From an uncultured bacterium (lineage in GTDB: Bacteria > Vulcanimicrobiota > Vulcanimicrobiia > Vulcanimicrobiales > Vulcanimicrobiaceae): DNA of 57,461 nucleotides. The stretch lies in the NCBI GenBank assembly GCA_903829325.1, contig CAIKPM010000060.1:1-57461 (forward strand), read 5' to 3'. This document shows, one piece after another, positions 8,709 to 19,726 of the stretch (positions within the stretch are counted from its first letter, which is position 1; each line of letters starts with the position of its first letter). The notes below the pieces were generated by a model. The model was given only the letters and a program-made list of their open reading frames with translations, searched no databases and was not told where the DNA came from. Position numbers and translations under genes: made by a program.

Positions 8709-9908
8709 TTAGCCGAGAACCTCAGTCACAACACCAGCACCGACTGTACGACCACCTTCGCGAATAGCGAAACGCAAGCCAACTTCAATCGCGACAGGAG
8801 TATGCAACTCAACATCCATCGTAACGTTGTCGCCTGGCATAACCATTTCAACTCCGTCAGGAAGCTTGATGGTACCAGTCACATCGGTCGTGCGGAAGAA
8901 AAACTGGGGACGATAGTTCGCAAAGAACGGTGTATGACGACCGCCCTCTTCTTTTGAAAGAACGTAAACTTCAGCTTTGAACTTGAGACCTGGCTTGATC
9001 GAGCCTGGCTTCGCTAAAACTTGACCGCGCTCAATATCAGTACGCTCAATACCGCGAAGCAGCACACCGATGTTATCGCCAGCGATACCGCTATCGAGCA
9101 GCTTACGGAACATTTCAATTCCGGTTACGACTGACTTTTTAGCCTTTTCTTGGAATCCAACGATTTCGATTTCTTCGCCAACTTTGACCTGACCACGTTC
9201 GACACGGCCAGTACCGACAGTTCCACGACCAGTAATCGTAAATACATCTTCAACTGGCATCAAGAACGGCTTGTCGACGGCCCGCTCCGGCGTTGGGATG
9301 TAGGCATCCACAGCATCCATCAACTTGAACACAGGTGCAGCATCAGGATCGTCGCGTCGTCCGCTCGAATTCAACGCCTTCAGCCCAGACCCACGAATGA
9401 CAGGAACGTCATCACCAGGGAAATCATAGCTTGAGAGTAGCTCGCGCACTTCGAGTTCAACGAGTTCGAGTAGCTCCTCGTCATCAACCATGTCAACTTT
9501 ATTCAAGAAAACGATGATATAAGGAACGCCAACCTGCTTCATCAACAAGATATGCTCGCGCGTCTGCGGCATGGGACCGTCTGCGGCAGAAACCACCAGG
9601 ATAGCGCCATCCATCTGAGCAGCACCGGTGATCATATTCTTGATGTAATCAGCATGGCCCGGGCAATCTACGTGTGCGTAGTGACGGCTAGCTGTCTCGT
9701 ACTCTTGGTGCGAGATAGCAATCGTAATGCCGCGCTCTTTTTCTTCCGGAGCATTATCGATATCATTGATATCTTTTTTCTGAGCCAGACCTTCAGTCGC
9801 TAAACAATGGGTAATCGCAGCGGTGAGAGTTGTCTTACCATGGTCGACGTGGCCCGTCGTACCGATGTTGACGTGGGGTTTGCTACGTTCGAATTTCGCC
9901 TTCGCCAA
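8709..9908 (-). CDS. tuf: Elongation factor Tu
   Basis: EF-Tu delivers aminoacyl-tRNA to the ribosome. The P-loop GHVDHGKT is at residues 19-26, followed by [13 protein letters not shown] (switch II/G3) and NKVD (G4); domains 2 and 3 are complete and end in [11 protein letters not shown] place the start at the TTG at 9908, which gives the canonical N-terminus [15 protein letters not shown] and has AAGGA upstream. A GTG at 9950 would add 14 unconserved residues with no ribosome-binding site. The 399-residue length fits the family. A TTG start for such a highly expressed gene is unusual. Confidence 0.95.
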   Translation of the reverse strand: MAKAKFERSKPHVNIGTTGHVDHGKTTLTAAITHCLATEGLAQKKDINDIDNAPEEKERGITIAISHQEYETASRHYAHVDCPGHADYIKNMITGAAQMDGAILVVSAADGPMPQTREHILLMKQVGVPYIIVFLNKVDMVDDEELLELVELEVRELLSSYDFPGDDVPVIRGSGLKALNSSGRRDDPDAAPVFKLMDAVDAYIPTPERAVDKPFLMPVEDVFTITGRGTVGTGRVERGQVKVGEEIEIVGFQEKAKKSVVTGIEMFRKLLDSGIAGDNIGVLLRGIERTDIERGQVLAKPGSIKPGLKFKAEVYVLSKEEGGRHTPFFANYRPQFFFRTTDVTGTIKLPDGVEMVMPGDNVTMDVELHTPVAIEVGLRFAIREGGRTVGAGVVTEVLG

Positions 9909-9972
9909 TTTCTTAGTCGTCCTTCTCGATGCGGTGGCACATTCGGCCACGCGGAGTTATGCGCAAGGGTTG

Positions 9973-12066
9973 TTATGCAGCCGCTTTTTTGCCAGAAGAT
10001 TTGGATATAATCTCTTCTTCAACAGATTTCGGCGCTTTTTCGTAATGACTGAACTTCATGGAATAACTTGCACGGCCTTTTGTCATCGATCGAAGTTCAG
10101 TCGCATAGCCGAACATTTCAGACAGCGGAACGAGCGCATTGATGATTTGAGCACCGCCAGGTGCATCTTCGGTCCCGGTAATCATACCACGACGACTATT
10201 CAAATCACCGATTACGTCCCCCATGTGTTCACTCGGCGTGGTAACCTCGACTGCCATGATCGGTTCGAGCAGAACCGGTCCCGCAGCACGATTAGCCTCC
10301 TTGAAAGCCATCGAACCGGCAATTTTAAAGGCCATTTCTGAGGAGTCAACATCATGATAACTGCCATCAAATAACGTTGCCTTAAAATCAAGAACAGGAT
10401 AGCCTGCCAGCACGCCACTTTGACACGCTTCACGAATTCCTTCTTGAACTGGCTTAATGAACTCACGAGGCACCGTTCCGCCCACAATCGCCGATTCAAA
10501 AACGTAGCCGCTGCCCGGCTCTAATGGCTCAAGACGAATCCAAACGTCACCATACTGGCCTTTACCGCCAGACTGACGAACAAAGCGGCCTTGCTTTTCA
10601 ATCGTTTTTGTAATCGCCTCTTTATAGGCAACCTGAGGTTTCCCGACGTTAGCTTCGACTTTGAATTCGCGCTTCAGCCGATCCAGGATAATCTCGAGAT
10701 GCAACTCCCCCATTCCAGCGATAATCGTCTGCTGGGTTTCTTCGTCAGTACGCATCCTGAAAGTCGGGTCTTCTTGAGCAAGCCGCGAGAGCGCAATACC
10801 AAGCTTATCTTGGTCAGCCTTCGTCTTCGGCTCGATCGCCTGAGCAATAACTGGCTCAGGAAACGTTATCGCCTCAAGAACGATGGGCTTCTTCTCATCG
10901 CAGAGGGTATCACCCGTGCGAGTATCAGACAAGCCCACTGCAGCGGCAATATCACCTGCACCAATAGATGTAATATCTTCGCGCGTATTTGCGTGCATCC
11001 GCAAGATGCGACCAATGCGCTCGCGCTTGCCAGAGCGAGAGTTGTAAACGTAGCTACCTTTTTCCAAAACGCCTGAATACACGCGGAAATAGGTGAGGTT
11101 TCCATATGGATCGGTCGCAATTTTGAACGCGAGGGCCGCAAATGGCTCCTCATCATCCGGCTTACGAATGAGTTCGATTCCACCCTTGGGGTCTTCACCG
11201 ACGATCGGCTTGGCCTCCAAAGGAGAGGGCAAAAAGTCGACAATCGCATCCAACAGTGGCTGAACACCCTTGTTTTTGAAGGCAGAGCCGCACAGCATCG
11301 GAAGAACCGAGCCAGCAATGGTAGCCTCGCGCAAACCCTGCTTCATTTCAGCAATGGTCAACTCTTCACCAGCCAGATACTTCTCGGTCAAGACATCGCT
11401 CGTCTCAGCTATCGCCTCAATCAACTCGTGACGCCATTTTTGCGCATTTTCGAGCAAGTCATCAGGGATTTCAGACATCTCCATCGTCGAGCCAAGATCA
11501 TCTGTATAGATGACAGCTTTCATCGTGAAAAGGTCAATGATCCCCTTAAATTGGTCTTCCGCGCCAACTGGAACCTGAATAGGCATCGCCCGCGCGCCCA
11601 GCCGTTCGCGAATTTTACTGACCGCATTAAAAAAGTCAGCACCCATACGATCCATCTTATTAACAAAAATAATACGAGGGACGCGGTACTTATTCGCTTG
11701 ACGCCACACGGTCTCCGACTGAGGCTGAACCGCAGCTACGGAATCAAAAAGAGCGACTAGACCATCAAGAACACGCAGCGAGCGCTCAACTTCAACGGTG
11801 AAATCAACGTGGCCCGGCGTGTCAATAATATTGATTCGCGTGCCATTCCAGGTGCAGGCCGTTGCCGCAGAGGTAATGGTAATGCCGCGCTCTTGCTCTT
11901 GGACCATCCAGTCCATCGTCGCGGCACCTTCATGCACTTCACCAATTTTGTGAGTGCGACCAGTATAAAAGAGAATACGCTCAGTAACAGTGGTTTTGCC
12001 GGCATCAATATGCGCAGCAATACCAATATTACGAGTCTTCTCAAGCTGAAATTCGCGTGCAGCCAT
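9973..12066 (-). CDS. fusA: Elongation factor G
   Basis: The 697-residue GTPase catalyses ribosomal translocation. It has the P-loop AHIDAGKTT at residues 18-26, the DTPGHVDF motif, NKMD, and the domain IV segment [13 protein letters not shown] typical of EF-G rather than of RF3 or LepA. The C-terminal domain V motif [17 protein letters not shown] is intact. It sits 6 bases after rpsG and before tuf, in the classical str-operon order. Confidence 0.97.
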   Translation of the reverse strand: MAAREFQLEKTRNIGIAAHIDAGKTTVTERILFYTGRTHKIGEVHEGAATMDWMVQEQERGITITSAATACTWNGTRINIIDTPGHVDFTVEVERSLRVLDGLVALFDSVAAVQPQSETVWRQANKYRVPRIIFVNKMDRMGADFFNAVSKIRERLGARAMPIQVPVGAEDQFKGIIDLFTMKAVIYTDDLGSTMEMSEIPDDLLENAQKWRHELIEAIAETSDVLTEKYLAGEELTIAEMKQGLREATIAGSVLPMLCGSAFKNKGVQPLLDAIVDFLPSPLEAKPIVGEDPKGGIELIRKPDDEEPFAALAFKIATDPYGNLTYFRVYSGVLEKGSYVYNSRSGKRERIGRILRMHANTREDITSIGAGDIAAAVGLSDTRTGDTLCDEKKPIVLEAITFPEPVIAQAIEPKTKADQDKLGIALSRLAQEDPTFRMRTDEETQQTIIAGMGELHLEIILDRLKREFKVEANVGKPQVAYKEAITKTIEKQGRFVRQSGGKGQYGDVWIRLEPLEPGSGYVFESAIVGGTVPREFIKPVQEGIREACQSGVLAGYPVLDFKATLFDGSYHDVDSSEMAFKIAGSMAFKEANRAAGPVLLEPIMAVEVTTPSEHMGDVIGDLNSRRGMITGTEDAPGGAQIINALVPLSEMFGYATELRSMTKGRASYSMKFSHYEKAPKSVEEEIISKSSGKKAAA

Positions 12067-12072
12067 AACGCC

Positions 12073-12543
12073 CTACCAACGATAATGGGCGAAAGCTTTG
12101 TTTGCTTCGGCCATCTTATGAGTATCATCACGCTTCTTGACAGATGCACCAAGATTATTCGCAGCATCCATCAACTCAGCAGCAAGCTTCTCAACCATAG
12201 AACGGCCAGAACGCTTGCGCGCGAAACCGATGAGCCAGCGCATGGCCATTGCCTGGCGACGATCCGGGCGTACATCCATAGGAACCTGGTACGTTGCACC
12301 GCCAACACGTCGTGGCCGGACCTCAACGAGAGGCATCGCATTACCCAGCGCTTGGGTAAAAACATCCATAGGATCGCGACCGGTCTTTTCACCAACCAGC
12401 TCGAGTCCGTCGTAAACAATTTTTTCAGCGACTGACTTCTTGCCGGCCAGCATCACTTTATTAATAAAGCGAGCAAGGACTTTTGAGTTAAATCTCGGGT
12501 CGGGTAAAATTACACGCTTTGGTGCAGGGCCTTTACGCGGCAT
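12073..12543 (-). CDS. rpsG: 30S ribosomal protein S7 (uS7)
   Basis: The family start [18 protein letters not shown] begins at the ATG at 12543; the frame runs 23 codons further up, into rpsL, without conservation. The core [15 protein letters not shown] and the [16 protein letters not shown] motif are present, and the 156-residue length is standard. S7 nucleates assembly of the 30S head and in E. coli represses str-operon translation. AAGGA lies just before the start. Confidence 0.97.
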   Translation of the reverse strand: MPRKGPAPKRVILPDPRFNSKVLARFINKVMLAGKKSVAEKIVYDGLELVGEKTGRDPMDVFTQALGNAMPLVEVRPRRVGGATYQVPMDVRPDRRQAMAMRWLIGFARKRSGRSMVEKLAAELMDAANNLGASVKKRDDTHKMAEANKAFAHYRW

Positions 12544-12550
12544 CTTCCTT

Positions 12551-12991
12551 CTACTTCTTGCCAGCGCGTTTAGCGCCGTATTTTGAGCGACTCTGCATAC
12601 GCTTCGCAACACCCGACGTATCGAGCGTTCCGCGAATGATATGATAACGAATACCGGGGAGATCTTTCACACGTCCGCCGCGGATTAACACGACGCTGTG
12701 CTCTTGAAGATTGTGGCCGATACCAGGGATGTAAGCCGTAACCTCTTCACCATTGGTCAAGCGGACACGAGCGACCTTACGCAAGGCAGAATTCGGCTTC
12801 TTCGGCGTAATGGTCTTTACTTGCGTACACACACCACGACGAAAAGGATTCCCGCGAACCTCAAACGTGCGCAGCGGAAGGTCTGGATGGCCAGGCTTCG
12901 GGCCTGTTTGAGCAACTCGAAGCGCTGGTGCTTTCACCTTTTTTTCGAGCTTTTGGCGCCCCTTACGGACGAGCTGACTAATGGTCGGCAA
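12551..12991 (-). CDS. rpsL: 30S ribosomal protein S12 (uS12) with an N-terminal insertion
   Basis: S12 controls decoding fidelity. The conserved [11 protein letters not shown] motif, site of streptomycin-resistance mutations in other bacteria, is intact with the sensitive-type lysine, as are RGVCTQV and the [25 protein letters not shown]-type region. Between the N-terminal PAL and RGVCT there are about 27 residues, against 6 in the E. coli protein, so total length is 146 instead of 124. The start codon is TTG with GGGAG 10 bases upstream. It is the first gene of the operon. Confidence 0.96.
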   Translation of the reverse strand: MPTISQLVRKGRQKLEKKVKAPALRVAQTGPKPGHPDLPLRTFEVRGNPFRRGVCTQVKTITPKKPNSALRKVARVRLTNGEEVTAYIPGIGHNLQEHSVVLIRGGRVKDLPGIRYHIIRGTLDTSGVAKRMQSRSKYGAKRAGKK

Positions 12992-13054
12992 GCGGACTGC
13001 ACTCCCTTTGAATACATAAACCCGGCCTCGACGTGAGCGGGCCGGAACCCCGGA

Positions 13055-13083
13055 ATTATAGCAAGAGGCTACGTATCCGTCAA
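13055..13083 (-). promoter_or_regulatory. Strong promoter of the rpsL (str-type) operon
   Basis: TTGACG (13083-13078) and a perfect TATAAT (13060-13055) are 17 bases apart on the minus strand. The leader to the TTG start of rpsL is about 55 bases and holds a GC-rich inverted repeat (CCGGCC/GGCCGG, 13022-13046). The promoter begins 8 bases after the hydrolase stop codon, so no terminator can fit between them. Confidence 0.9.
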
Positions 13084-13090
13084 TTTCTTT

Positions 13091-13966
13091 TTACTGAGTA
13101 AGGTTGAATTTCTCATGCAGATTCGTCAAAAAAGATTCTACCAACTCGTTTGGCGCCTCTACCGCCAAATTGTGACCAGCACCACCTATGACGTGCAAGC
13201 GAGCTTGCGGATAGGCATTCAACAACTCTCGCTCAAGCCGTCCGAGAGGAATCAATGGATCCTGCTCGCCTGCAATCAGTTGAACGGGCACCGTCACGCG
13301 TGCTAATTGAGCACTGAAATCAAGCGTTCGCCCGTGATCGTACCAACCAAGCCAATGCTCGTATTGCGCCAAAAGCGCATCATCAACGAGCCGTTCCATC
13401 ACCTGAGGAGCGAGTTCGCGTACCATCGCTCCACGCTGAAACGCATGGATTCGGCGTCGGGACCCATATGCGCGCACCATCAATTCACGATGCCGCGGCA
13501 CGACAACGGTAGAGCCAGCAACGCCTGGTGCGACTAAAATAAGTCCTTGTATATTTGCTGGGGCTTGGGTTGCGACGTATTGAGCGACCCGCGCACCCAT
13601 GGAATGCCCTACGAGCACTACGGGCACTGCGAGCGTTTCAAGGATGGCCCGCAAGTCTTTAGCGTAGCCAAGTAAATCGTGACCTTGTACTGGCCGATCG
13701 CTTTGGCCACAGCCTCGAAAGTCAAACGTCGTATATGAGACCTGCTCAGGCAATAAGGCAAGCACCTCATCCCACATCCGCCTCGAGCTAATCCAACCGT
13801 GGGCAAAGACAAGGTGCAGCGGCCCACGTAACCTTTGCTCGCCAATGAGCTGGACGTCTTCATGGATCAGCGTAAATCGTTGGGCCACTATCGGCAATCT
13901 CACTCCGTAAACAAAAAACACCACGCCGCTAGATGCAGCATGGTGCTTTTCGGAAACAGCCTCCAC
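13091..13966 (-). CDS. Alpha/beta hydrolase
   Basis: The protein has the alpha/beta-hydrolase fold: HGW oxyanion-region turn near residue 56, nucleophile elbow GHSMG with Ser122, acid Asp236 in GEQDP, and His265 in GGAGHN, so the catalytic triad is complete. The substrate cannot be told; such proteins include esterases, lactonases and haloperoxidase-like enzymes. The GTG at 13966 has GAGG upstream, but a TTG at 13897 with GGAG is an equally good start and would remove 23 unconserved residues. It begins 15 bases after the rpoC stop, so it is probably cotranscribed with rpoC. Confidence 0.85.
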   Translation of the reverse strand: MEAVSEKHHAASSGVVFFVYGVRLPIVAQRFTLIHEDVQLIGEQRLRGPLHLVFAHGWISSRRMWDEVLALLPEQVSYTTFDFRGCGQSDRPVQGHDLLGYAKDLRAILETLAVPVVLVGHSMGARVAQYVATQAPANIQGLILVAPGVAGSTVVVPRHRELMVRAYGSRRRIHAFQRGAMVRELAPQVMERLVDDALLAQYEHWLGWYDHGRTLDFSAQLARVTVPVQLIAGEQDPLIPLGRLERELLNAYPQARLHVIGGAGHNLAVEAPNELVESFLTNLHEKFNLTQ

Positions 13967-13981
13967 GAGGCCTCGAACGCT

Positions 13982-16900
13982 CTAGAGGTCTTCGGGATTA
14001 ATCCCAGTTGGACCGTATTGCGTCTTAGGTTGCGGAGCTTGTACAGCGGTCGAGTCGTCGTACTCGCCCTCATACTGCACGGTGCCTTCGGTAGGCGGTC
14101 GCCGATCAACATAGCTACCGACCAAGCGTCGTGCATCCTGACGTTGACCAACAATATCGACCAACGCTGCATCCTGAGGCGAGAACGGGAAGTCATCGAG
14201 CACCCGGTGACGTGGGCGACCTTCCGCATCGAGATCTTGCCCAACGGGCTTGATCGTGAGTTGGCGATACCGCTGCATGCCCGTTCCAGCTGGAATGAGC
14301 TTACCGATAATCACGTTCTCTTTGAGGCCGAGCAAGGGATCATACTTGCCCTTGATTGCGGCATCGGTGAGTACTCGCGTTGTTTCCTGGAAGCTTGCTG
14401 CGGCCAAGAATGATGCTGTTGCCAAGGAAGCTTTGGTCACTCCCAAGAGGACCGGAGTCCCAGTTGCAACATTTCCACCAGCTGCAGCAATCCGCTCGTT
14501 TTCGTCGTTGAACTCGGCAAGCTCAATCACCTGACTTGGCAGCATACGCGTATCTCCGCCATCCAGCACTTTGATTTTGCGGAGCATCGAGCGGACGATC
14601 GTCTCGATGTGCTTATCGTTGATATCGACACCCTGTGAGCGATAAACTTTTTGAACTTCCTGAACCAGATAATGTTGCAATCTGGCCTCACCCTGGAGCC
14701 TCAAGAGGTCATGTGGGTTCAAGCTACCTTCACACAGTTGAGCCCCAGCCTGGATTTCATCGCCCTCATTCACCGACAAGCGTGTCCCTGAAGGAACATC
14801 GTACTCGTGTTCCTCGCCCTGCTTATCGGTAACGATCACAATACGCTTATTCTTGTCATCCGAGAGGCGTACGCTGCCGGCAACCTCAGACATGACAGCT
14901 TGCCCTTTTGGCTTGCGTGCCTCGAAAATTTCTTCGACACGGGGCAAACCAGTGATGATATCTTCCTGAGCGACACCGCCTGTGTGGAAGGTACGAAGCG
15001 TCAACTGGGTACCTGGTTCACCGATCGATTGAGCAGCGATAATACCAACCGCTTCACCAATATCGACTCGTTTGCCAGTAGCCAAGTTGCGACCGTAACA
15101 AACCGCACAAACACCATACTTCGCCTTGCAACGCAAGACGGAACGGATGCCAATATCACGCACTTCCCCATCGACGCAAGCCTTGGCACGTTCTTCGTCG
15201 ATTTCTTCGCCGCGGCGCACGATCACGTTGCCGTTTCCATCAACCACGTCAGCAATTGCGTAGCGGCCGATGATGCGATCGTACAGCGGCTCGATCGTTT
15301 CACGTCCGATCTGAATCGCATTAACCGTAATGCCCTCTGTCGTAGCGCAATCATCTTCGCGGATGATGACATCTTGCGCGACGTCAACGAGTCGCCGGGT
15401 AAGATAACCAGAGTCAGCAGTACGCAAGGCCGTATCTGCCAAGCCTTTGCGCGCTCCGTGCGTTGAAATGAAGTACTCGAGCACCGTCAAGCCTTCTTTG
15501 AGCGAGGCCTTGACGGGAATTTCGAGGATTCGTCCCGATGGATCAGACATGAGCCCGCGCATACCACCAAGCTGCTTGACCTGAGCCACCGAACCGCGTG
15601 CACCAGAGGTTGCCATCATGAAGACGGGATTAAGCGGATTCTGAGCCCCTTGCATAGCCTCGGTGACATCTTCACCGGCTTTTGACCAGATTTCGATGAC
15701 CTTGTTGTAGCGCTCATCCTCAGAGATGAAGCCCTGCCCGTGCATCTGATGCACAGCTTCTACGTTGGCATCGGCACGATCCAGAATCCGATATTTTTCA
15801 TCCGGAACAACAATATCGCTAATCGAAACCGTCGTCCCCGACTGCGTAGCAAAGCGGAAGCCGAGCGCCTTGATCGAGTCAAGGAAGCTTGCAGTTTCGG
15901 CGTTCCCATAGCTCCGGTAGCATTCGGTGATGAGTTTCTTTAGCGCAGATTTGTCGATGTTCTGGTTGCGGAACGGCATCTTCCACTTCTTGGGGAAGGC
16001 CTCGTTGAAGATTACCCGTCCAGCCGTCGTGCGAATGAACGCTCCGTCAATCTTGACGTTGATCCAATCTTGCAATCCGAGCACGCGATTCTCATAAGCG
16101 AGGATCACTTCTACCGGACCAGCGTACGCACGCAAAATCTCATTGCCATCCGCATCACGCTTTTGAACCGGCGGCTCTTTGCGCGGGCTGCCATTCGGGT
16201 TGAACATGGAGTACGCATAGTCGTCAGCGAGCTCACCCTTGGCAAGACCGGTGTATTCATCACGTTGGAAAGTGAGGAAATACAGACCCAACACCATGTC
16301 CTGGGTCGGAATCGAGACCGGGTTACCAAAGCTTGGCTGCAAGATATTGTTCGAGGAAAGCATGAGGATGCGCGCCTCAGCTTGCGCCGCTGCCGAAAGC
16401 GGTAGATGGACCGCCATCTGGTCGCCATCGAAATCTGCGTTGTACGGCGTACAAACCAACGGATGAAGATGAATCGCTTTCCCTTCAACAAGCACCGGCT
16501 CGAAGGCTTGAATGCCAAGACGATGCAAGGTTGGAGCACGATTGAGCAAGACCGGATGCTCGCGAATCACTTCGTCGAGTACGTCCCAGACTTCGACCCG
16601 TACGCGTTCGACCATGCGCTTGGCGCTCTTGATATTGTGCGCTTGACCACGGTCAACAAGCTTCTTCATCACAAACGGCTTGAAGAGCTCTAAGGCCATT
16701 TCTTTCGGCAAACCGCACTGGTGCAGCTTGAGATTCGGACCAACGACGATGACCGAACGACCAGAGTAATCGACGCGTTTTCCTAAGAGGTTCTGGCGGA
16801 AACGCCCCTGTTTACCCTTGAGGATATCCGAGAGCGATTTCAACGGGCGATTATTTGGACCCGTGACCGGGCGGCCACGCCGTCCATTATCGATGAGCGC

Positions 16901-17785
16901 ATCGACTGCTTCTTGAAGCATCCGCTTCTCGTTTTTGATGATAATTTCGGGAGCCGAGAGCTCAAGCAACCGCTTGAGGCGATTATTGCGATTGATGACA
17001 CGACGATAGAGATCATTCAGATCCGAAGTCGCAAAACGTCCACCATCGAGCTGAACCATCGGTCGTAGCTCAGGAGCAATCACCGGAACAGCAGAGAGCA
17101 CCATCCACTCCGGACGATTACCGGAATTAATGAAAGCCTCCACGACTTCAAGCCGCTTGATCGCCTTGACACGTTTTTGACCGGTTGTATCGCGGAATTC
17201 TTTGCGAAGGTCCTCTTGCGTTTTTTTGAGGTTGAGATCGCGCAACAACTCACGGATCGCCTCGGCGCCCATGCCGGCGCGGAATCCGTTGCCGAACTGC
17301 TCACGCGCTTCACGATAACGTTGCTCGGTCAAAACTTCTCGCTTGTTCAGCGAGGTTTGCCCTGGATCGATAACGACGTAGGCTGCGAAATAGATAACCT
17401 TCTCGAGCTGTCGAGGTGACATATCCAGCAGAATGCCAATTCGAGAAGGCACCCCTTTGAAATACCAAATATGCGAGACAGGGGTGGCCAATTCGATATG
17501 GCCCATGCGCTCGCGGCGAACCTTCGCCCGAGTGATTTCCACTCCGCAGCGATCGCAGATCATACCTTTAAAGCGGATCCGCTTGTACTTGCCGCAATGG
17601 CACTCCCAATCTTTCGTGGGACCAAAGATCTTCTCGCAAAAGAGACCGTCACGCTCTGGCTTCAACGTGCGATAATTAATAGTCTCAGGCTTTTTCACTT
17701 CGCCGAACGACCATGCACGAATCTGCTCGGGACTCGCGAGCCCGATCTGCATTGCGTCGAAGTTGTTCACGTCGATTAAGTTCAT
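13982..17785 (-). CDS. rpoC: DNA-directed RNA polymerase subunit beta'
   Basis: The 1267-residue protein contains the N-terminal zinc ribbon (CHCGKYKR and CDRCGVE near residues 58-78), the catalytic [12 protein letters not shown] motif near residue 450 whose three Asp bind Mg2+, and the bridge-helix/trigger-loop region with [18 protein letters not shown]. It is complete and close in length to rpoC from lineages without large insertions. GAGG precedes the ATG. rpoB is not upstream; instead rpoC has its own promoter at 17890-17919, which is unusual, since rpoB-rpoC is among the most conserved gene pairs in bacteria. Confidence 0.98.
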   Translation of the reverse strand: MNLIDVNNFDAMQIGLASPEQIRAWSFGEVKKPETINYRTLKPERDGLFCEKIFGPTKDWECHCGKYKRIRFKGMICDRCGVEITRAKVRRERMGHIELATPVSHIWYFKGVPSRIGILLDMSPRQLEKVIYFAAYVVIDPGQTSLNKREVLTEQRYREAREQFGNGFRAGMGAEAIRELLRDLNLKKTQEDLRKEFRDTTGQKRVKAIKRLEVVEAFINSGNRPEWMVLSAVPVIAPELRPMVQLDGGRFATSDLNDLYRRVINRNNRLKRLLELSAPEIIIKNEKRMLQEAVDALIDNGRRGRPVTGPNNRPLKSLSDILKGKQGRFRQNLLGKRVDYSGRSVIVVGPNLKLHQCGLPKEMALELFKPFVMKKLVDRGQAHNIKSAKRMVERVRVEVWDVLDEVIREHPVLLNRAPTLHRLGIQAFEPVLVEGKAIHLHPLVCTPYNADFDGDQMAVHLPLSAAAQAEARILMLSSNNILQPSFGNPVSIPTQDMVLGLYFLTFQRDEYTGLAKGELADDYAYSMFNPNGSPRKEPPVQKRDADGNEILRAYAGPVEVILAYENRVLGLQDWINVKIDGAFIRTTAGRVIFNEAFPKKWKMPFRNQNIDKSALKKLITECYRSYGNAETASFLDSIKALGFRFATQSGTTVSISDIVVPDEKYRILDRADANVEAVHQMHGQGFISEDERYNKVIEIWSKAGEDVTEAMQGAQNPLNPVFMMATSGARGSVAQVKQLGGMRGLMSDPSGRILEIPVKASLKEGLTVLEYFISTHGARKGLADTALRTADSGYLTRRLVDVAQDVIIREDDCATTEGITVNAIQIGRETIEPLYDRIIGRYAIADVVDGNGNVIVRRGEEIDEERAKACVDGEVRDIGIRSVLRCKAKYGVCAVCYGRNLATGKRVDIGEAVGIIAAQSIGEPGTQLTLRTFHTGGVAQEDIITGLPRVEEIFEARKPKGQAVMSEVAGSVRLSDDKNKRIVIVTDKQGEEHEYDVPSGTRLSVNEGDEIQAGAQLCEGSLNPHDLLRLQGEARLQHYLVQEVQKVYRSQGVDINDKHIETIVRSMLRKIKVLDGGDTRMLPSQVIELAEFNDENERIAAAGGNVATGTPVLLGVTKASLATASFLAAASFQETTRVLTDAAIKGKYDPLLGLKENVIIGKLIPAGTGMQRYRQLTIKPVGQDLDAEGRPRHRVLDDFPFSPQDAALVDIVGQRQDARRLVGSYVDRRPPTEGTVQYEGEYDDSTAVQAPQPKTQYGPTGINPEDL

Positions 17786-17889
17786 CGTACCTCGAATGAC
17801 CTATGCCGGAAAACAAAACAGCGGACATCGGACCTCACACAAAAGCAAGGGGCCGTTTTCCGCAACGTCTCAACAAGGCATAGGCCTGC

Positions 17890-17919
17890 AGTATAGAGCA
17901 GCAAACGCCCAATCGTCAA
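17890..17919 (-). promoter_or_regulatory. Promoter of rpoC
   Basis: TTGACG (17919-17914) and TATACT (17895-17890) lie 18 bases apart on the minus strand, about 100 bases before the rpoC ATG. Its presence fits rpoC being transcribed independently of any rpoB gene. Confidence 0.8.
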
Positions 17920-17941
17920 GGGTTCGTGGAGAGTATTTTTG

Positions 17942-18721
17942 CTATACCACACTGCCGCCAGTATTCACCGGCATAGCGTAAGCAGGGTAGGCTTGTTGGG
18001 GCTGGCCAGGTGGTGGTGACTGTTGACCTTGCCCGTTCTGCGCGTTGGCTAGCGCCGCTGCGTGCTTGTGATGGAAACCGCCGGTTGCTTCTTTCATAAA
18101 AATCACAAGCAAAGCGACTTTTACCGCGAGAACAAGCGGCGCAACCATGGCCAAAGCTAGCGCAGGGTGGGAACGGGTCCACTTTTTGAAGCCCTCTTGC
18201 CGGCGCATGCCGGCAACCGCTATCCGCGCACCACGACCGACATCCTTACTCTCCTTAAGTCGGGTCAGAGCAGCCGTGCGCTTGATTTGGCGCACCTCCC
18301 CTTCCTGCAGCAAGGCAGAGATTCGATACGGCAGTGCTTTCAGACCTAACTTTTCCCCTAGCTCTGGATCCAAGCGGAGCAACGTGACTAACGATTTGGT
18401 CTCGTCTACATTCTTGAGACGCTCAAGGCCAGATTCATTGCCGTAATGCTTACGAATGTACTCGCGGTACTCACGCACGGTAGGATTCTCGGGATTCGCC
18501 CCGATCGCTGGGAAATTGCCAGCAGCCTTTCGCAGCTCTTCGATGCGATAATTTTCCACGATATCACGCTGGGTTTCGTGCTTATAGAGCTCACCAAGCG
18601 TATCTTTATCGTGGGTGCGCGCCTGGTTCTCCGGGTCATACCCTGGGTTGAGGGCATGCTCTCTTTCTTGAAGCCGGACAATATCGTCGATAGGACCAGC
18701 CGACAACCAAGGCACCGACAT
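17942..18721 (-). CDS. Membrane-anchored protein of unknown function
   Basis: I do not recognise this 259-residue protein. The first 180 residues are charged and mostly helical, with many Lys, Arg and Glu, and no signal peptide. One hydrophobic segment follows at about residues 186-209, then a short Gln/Pro/Gly-rich tail of some 50 residues. By the positive-inside rule the large N-terminal part is probably cytoplasmic. The ATG at 18721 has AGGTC upstream; a TTG at 18751 is less likely. It lies 81 bases after the lipoprotein gene, with no clear promoter, and ends just before the rpoC promoter. Confidence 0.7.
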   Translation of the reverse strand: MSVPWLSAGPIDDIVRLQEREHALNPGYDPENQARTHDKDTLGELYKHETQRDIVENYRIEELRKAAGNFPAIGANPENPTVREYREYIRKHYGNESGLERLKNVDETKSLVTLLRLDPELGEKLGLKALPYRISALLQEGEVRQIKRTAALTRLKESKDVGRGARIAVAGMRRQEGFKKWTRSHPALALAMVAPLVLAVKVALLVIFMKEATGGFHHKHAAALANAQNGQGQQSPPPGQPQQAYPAYAMPVNTGGSVV

Positions 18722-18802
18722 ACTTGACCTGCCTATCTTGCCCAAAAGCAAACGTGATGATTAGAGAACCACTTTATGTCATCTTAATGTTGCCTAACTC
18801 GA

Positions 18803-19726
18803 TTACGGCAAGGGCGTGGCACTGGGCTTGGGTGTAGGTATAATGGCCGATGCGCTGGGCAAGGGGCTAGGCTGAATCAACGGCGAGGGACTTGGCGTCG
18901 GCACGACAGTATCGGAATAGAGGACAGCGACATAGTGGTGCTTGGGCGTCAAGGTGAGCGCTGTGGCATTATCAAGGAACTGAAGGCTCGTGCCACTCAG
19001 CTGAGCCGTAACCGCCATCGCTACCGCCTGTTGCGGCACTGATTTATGGTGCAAGAGCGAACCAGCAGCGTGGCCTGTGGTATGGTCGAAATCAAATAGC
19101 GCGAAAGCATAATGATGATCCGGAGCAACCTGTAAGCTTGGCAGCGTCAAGTTGAACGCATTGAGCCCATTGAGCACGAGCGGAATCCCCGAACTGAGCT
19201 TGATCTTCAGGAGCGGGTTGGTCGCACCATCATCAGCCGAGTCTTCACGTAGCGGAGCAGCACTCGGATACGCTTCGAGCTGGATATGCACGGTCGTCGC
19301 GAGATAGCCTTTGGGCCGTGGCGTAATCAGCACTGTCCCTGGCGTCGCAGAAGCAGTCGGGCCAGCTGAGGGAATCGCAGCAGCCCGTGCACTTGCATGC
19401 GCGCTCGGGGATGGAACAGGCGAAGAACTCGGCAACGGAGTCGTCATGCCGGCCCCCGCGAGCGGGCTCAAGCGCAGCGTCCCACCAAAGCCGCCTACGG
19501 TCGGCAAGGTCACCAAGGTGGCCGCAGTGATACTCACGGTACTTTCGCTCGTCAAGCTGTCGGGAGTAGGGACAGCTGAACCAGGTTGGCTGCTCGTCAC
19601 GGACTGAGGCTGAACCGCTCCATTGCTCGCTGGTGCAGCAACCGGTGGCGTCGCGCCCGTCATGTTGCCGGAACAGGCTGCTAGCAGCACTGCGCCTGTG
19701 CAAGCTAAGAACGCCAGCTTATGCAT
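18803..19726 (-). CDS. Putative lipoprotein, Ser/Pro/Ala-rich
   Basis: The N-terminus is a typical lipoprotein signal with lipobox LAAC and the lipidated Cys at residue 18. The mature 290 residues fall into a low-complexity Ala/Thr/Pro/Ser stretch (about 20-135), a region of probable beta structure (about 140-275) with an HHYAFALFDFDH segment and a similar KHHYVAVLYSD segment that may be an internal repeat, and a PSPSP-rich tail. No known family is recognised. Its start overlaps the end of the SRPBCC gene by 8 bases, so the two are translationally linked. Confidence 0.72.
   Translation of the reverse strand: MHKLAFLACTGAVLLAACSGNMTGATPPVAAPASNGAVQPQSVTSSQPGSAVPTPDSLTSESTVSITAATLVTLPTVGGFGGTLRLSPLAGAGMTTPLPSSSPVPSPSAHASARAAAIPSAGPTASATPGTVLITPRPKGYLATTVHIQLEAYPSAAPLREDSADDGATNPLLKIKLSSGIPLVLNGLNAFNLTLPSLQVAPDHHYAFALFDFDHTTGHAAGSLLHHKSVPQQAVAMAVTAQLSGTSLQFLDNATALTLTPKHHYVAVLYSDTVVPTPSPSPLIQPSPLPSASAIIPTPKPSATPLP

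Noticed and set aside
13022-13046. GC-rich inverted repeat upstream of rpsL as a terminator for the hydrolase gene
   Set aside because: It lies downstream of the rpsL promoter and has no T-tract on the minus strand; it is at most part of the rpsL leader.
14807-15466. Plus-strand open frame of 219 codons inside rpoC
   Set aside because: It is antisense to a highly conserved part of rpoC and has no protein-like motif; long shadow frames are expected in such genes.
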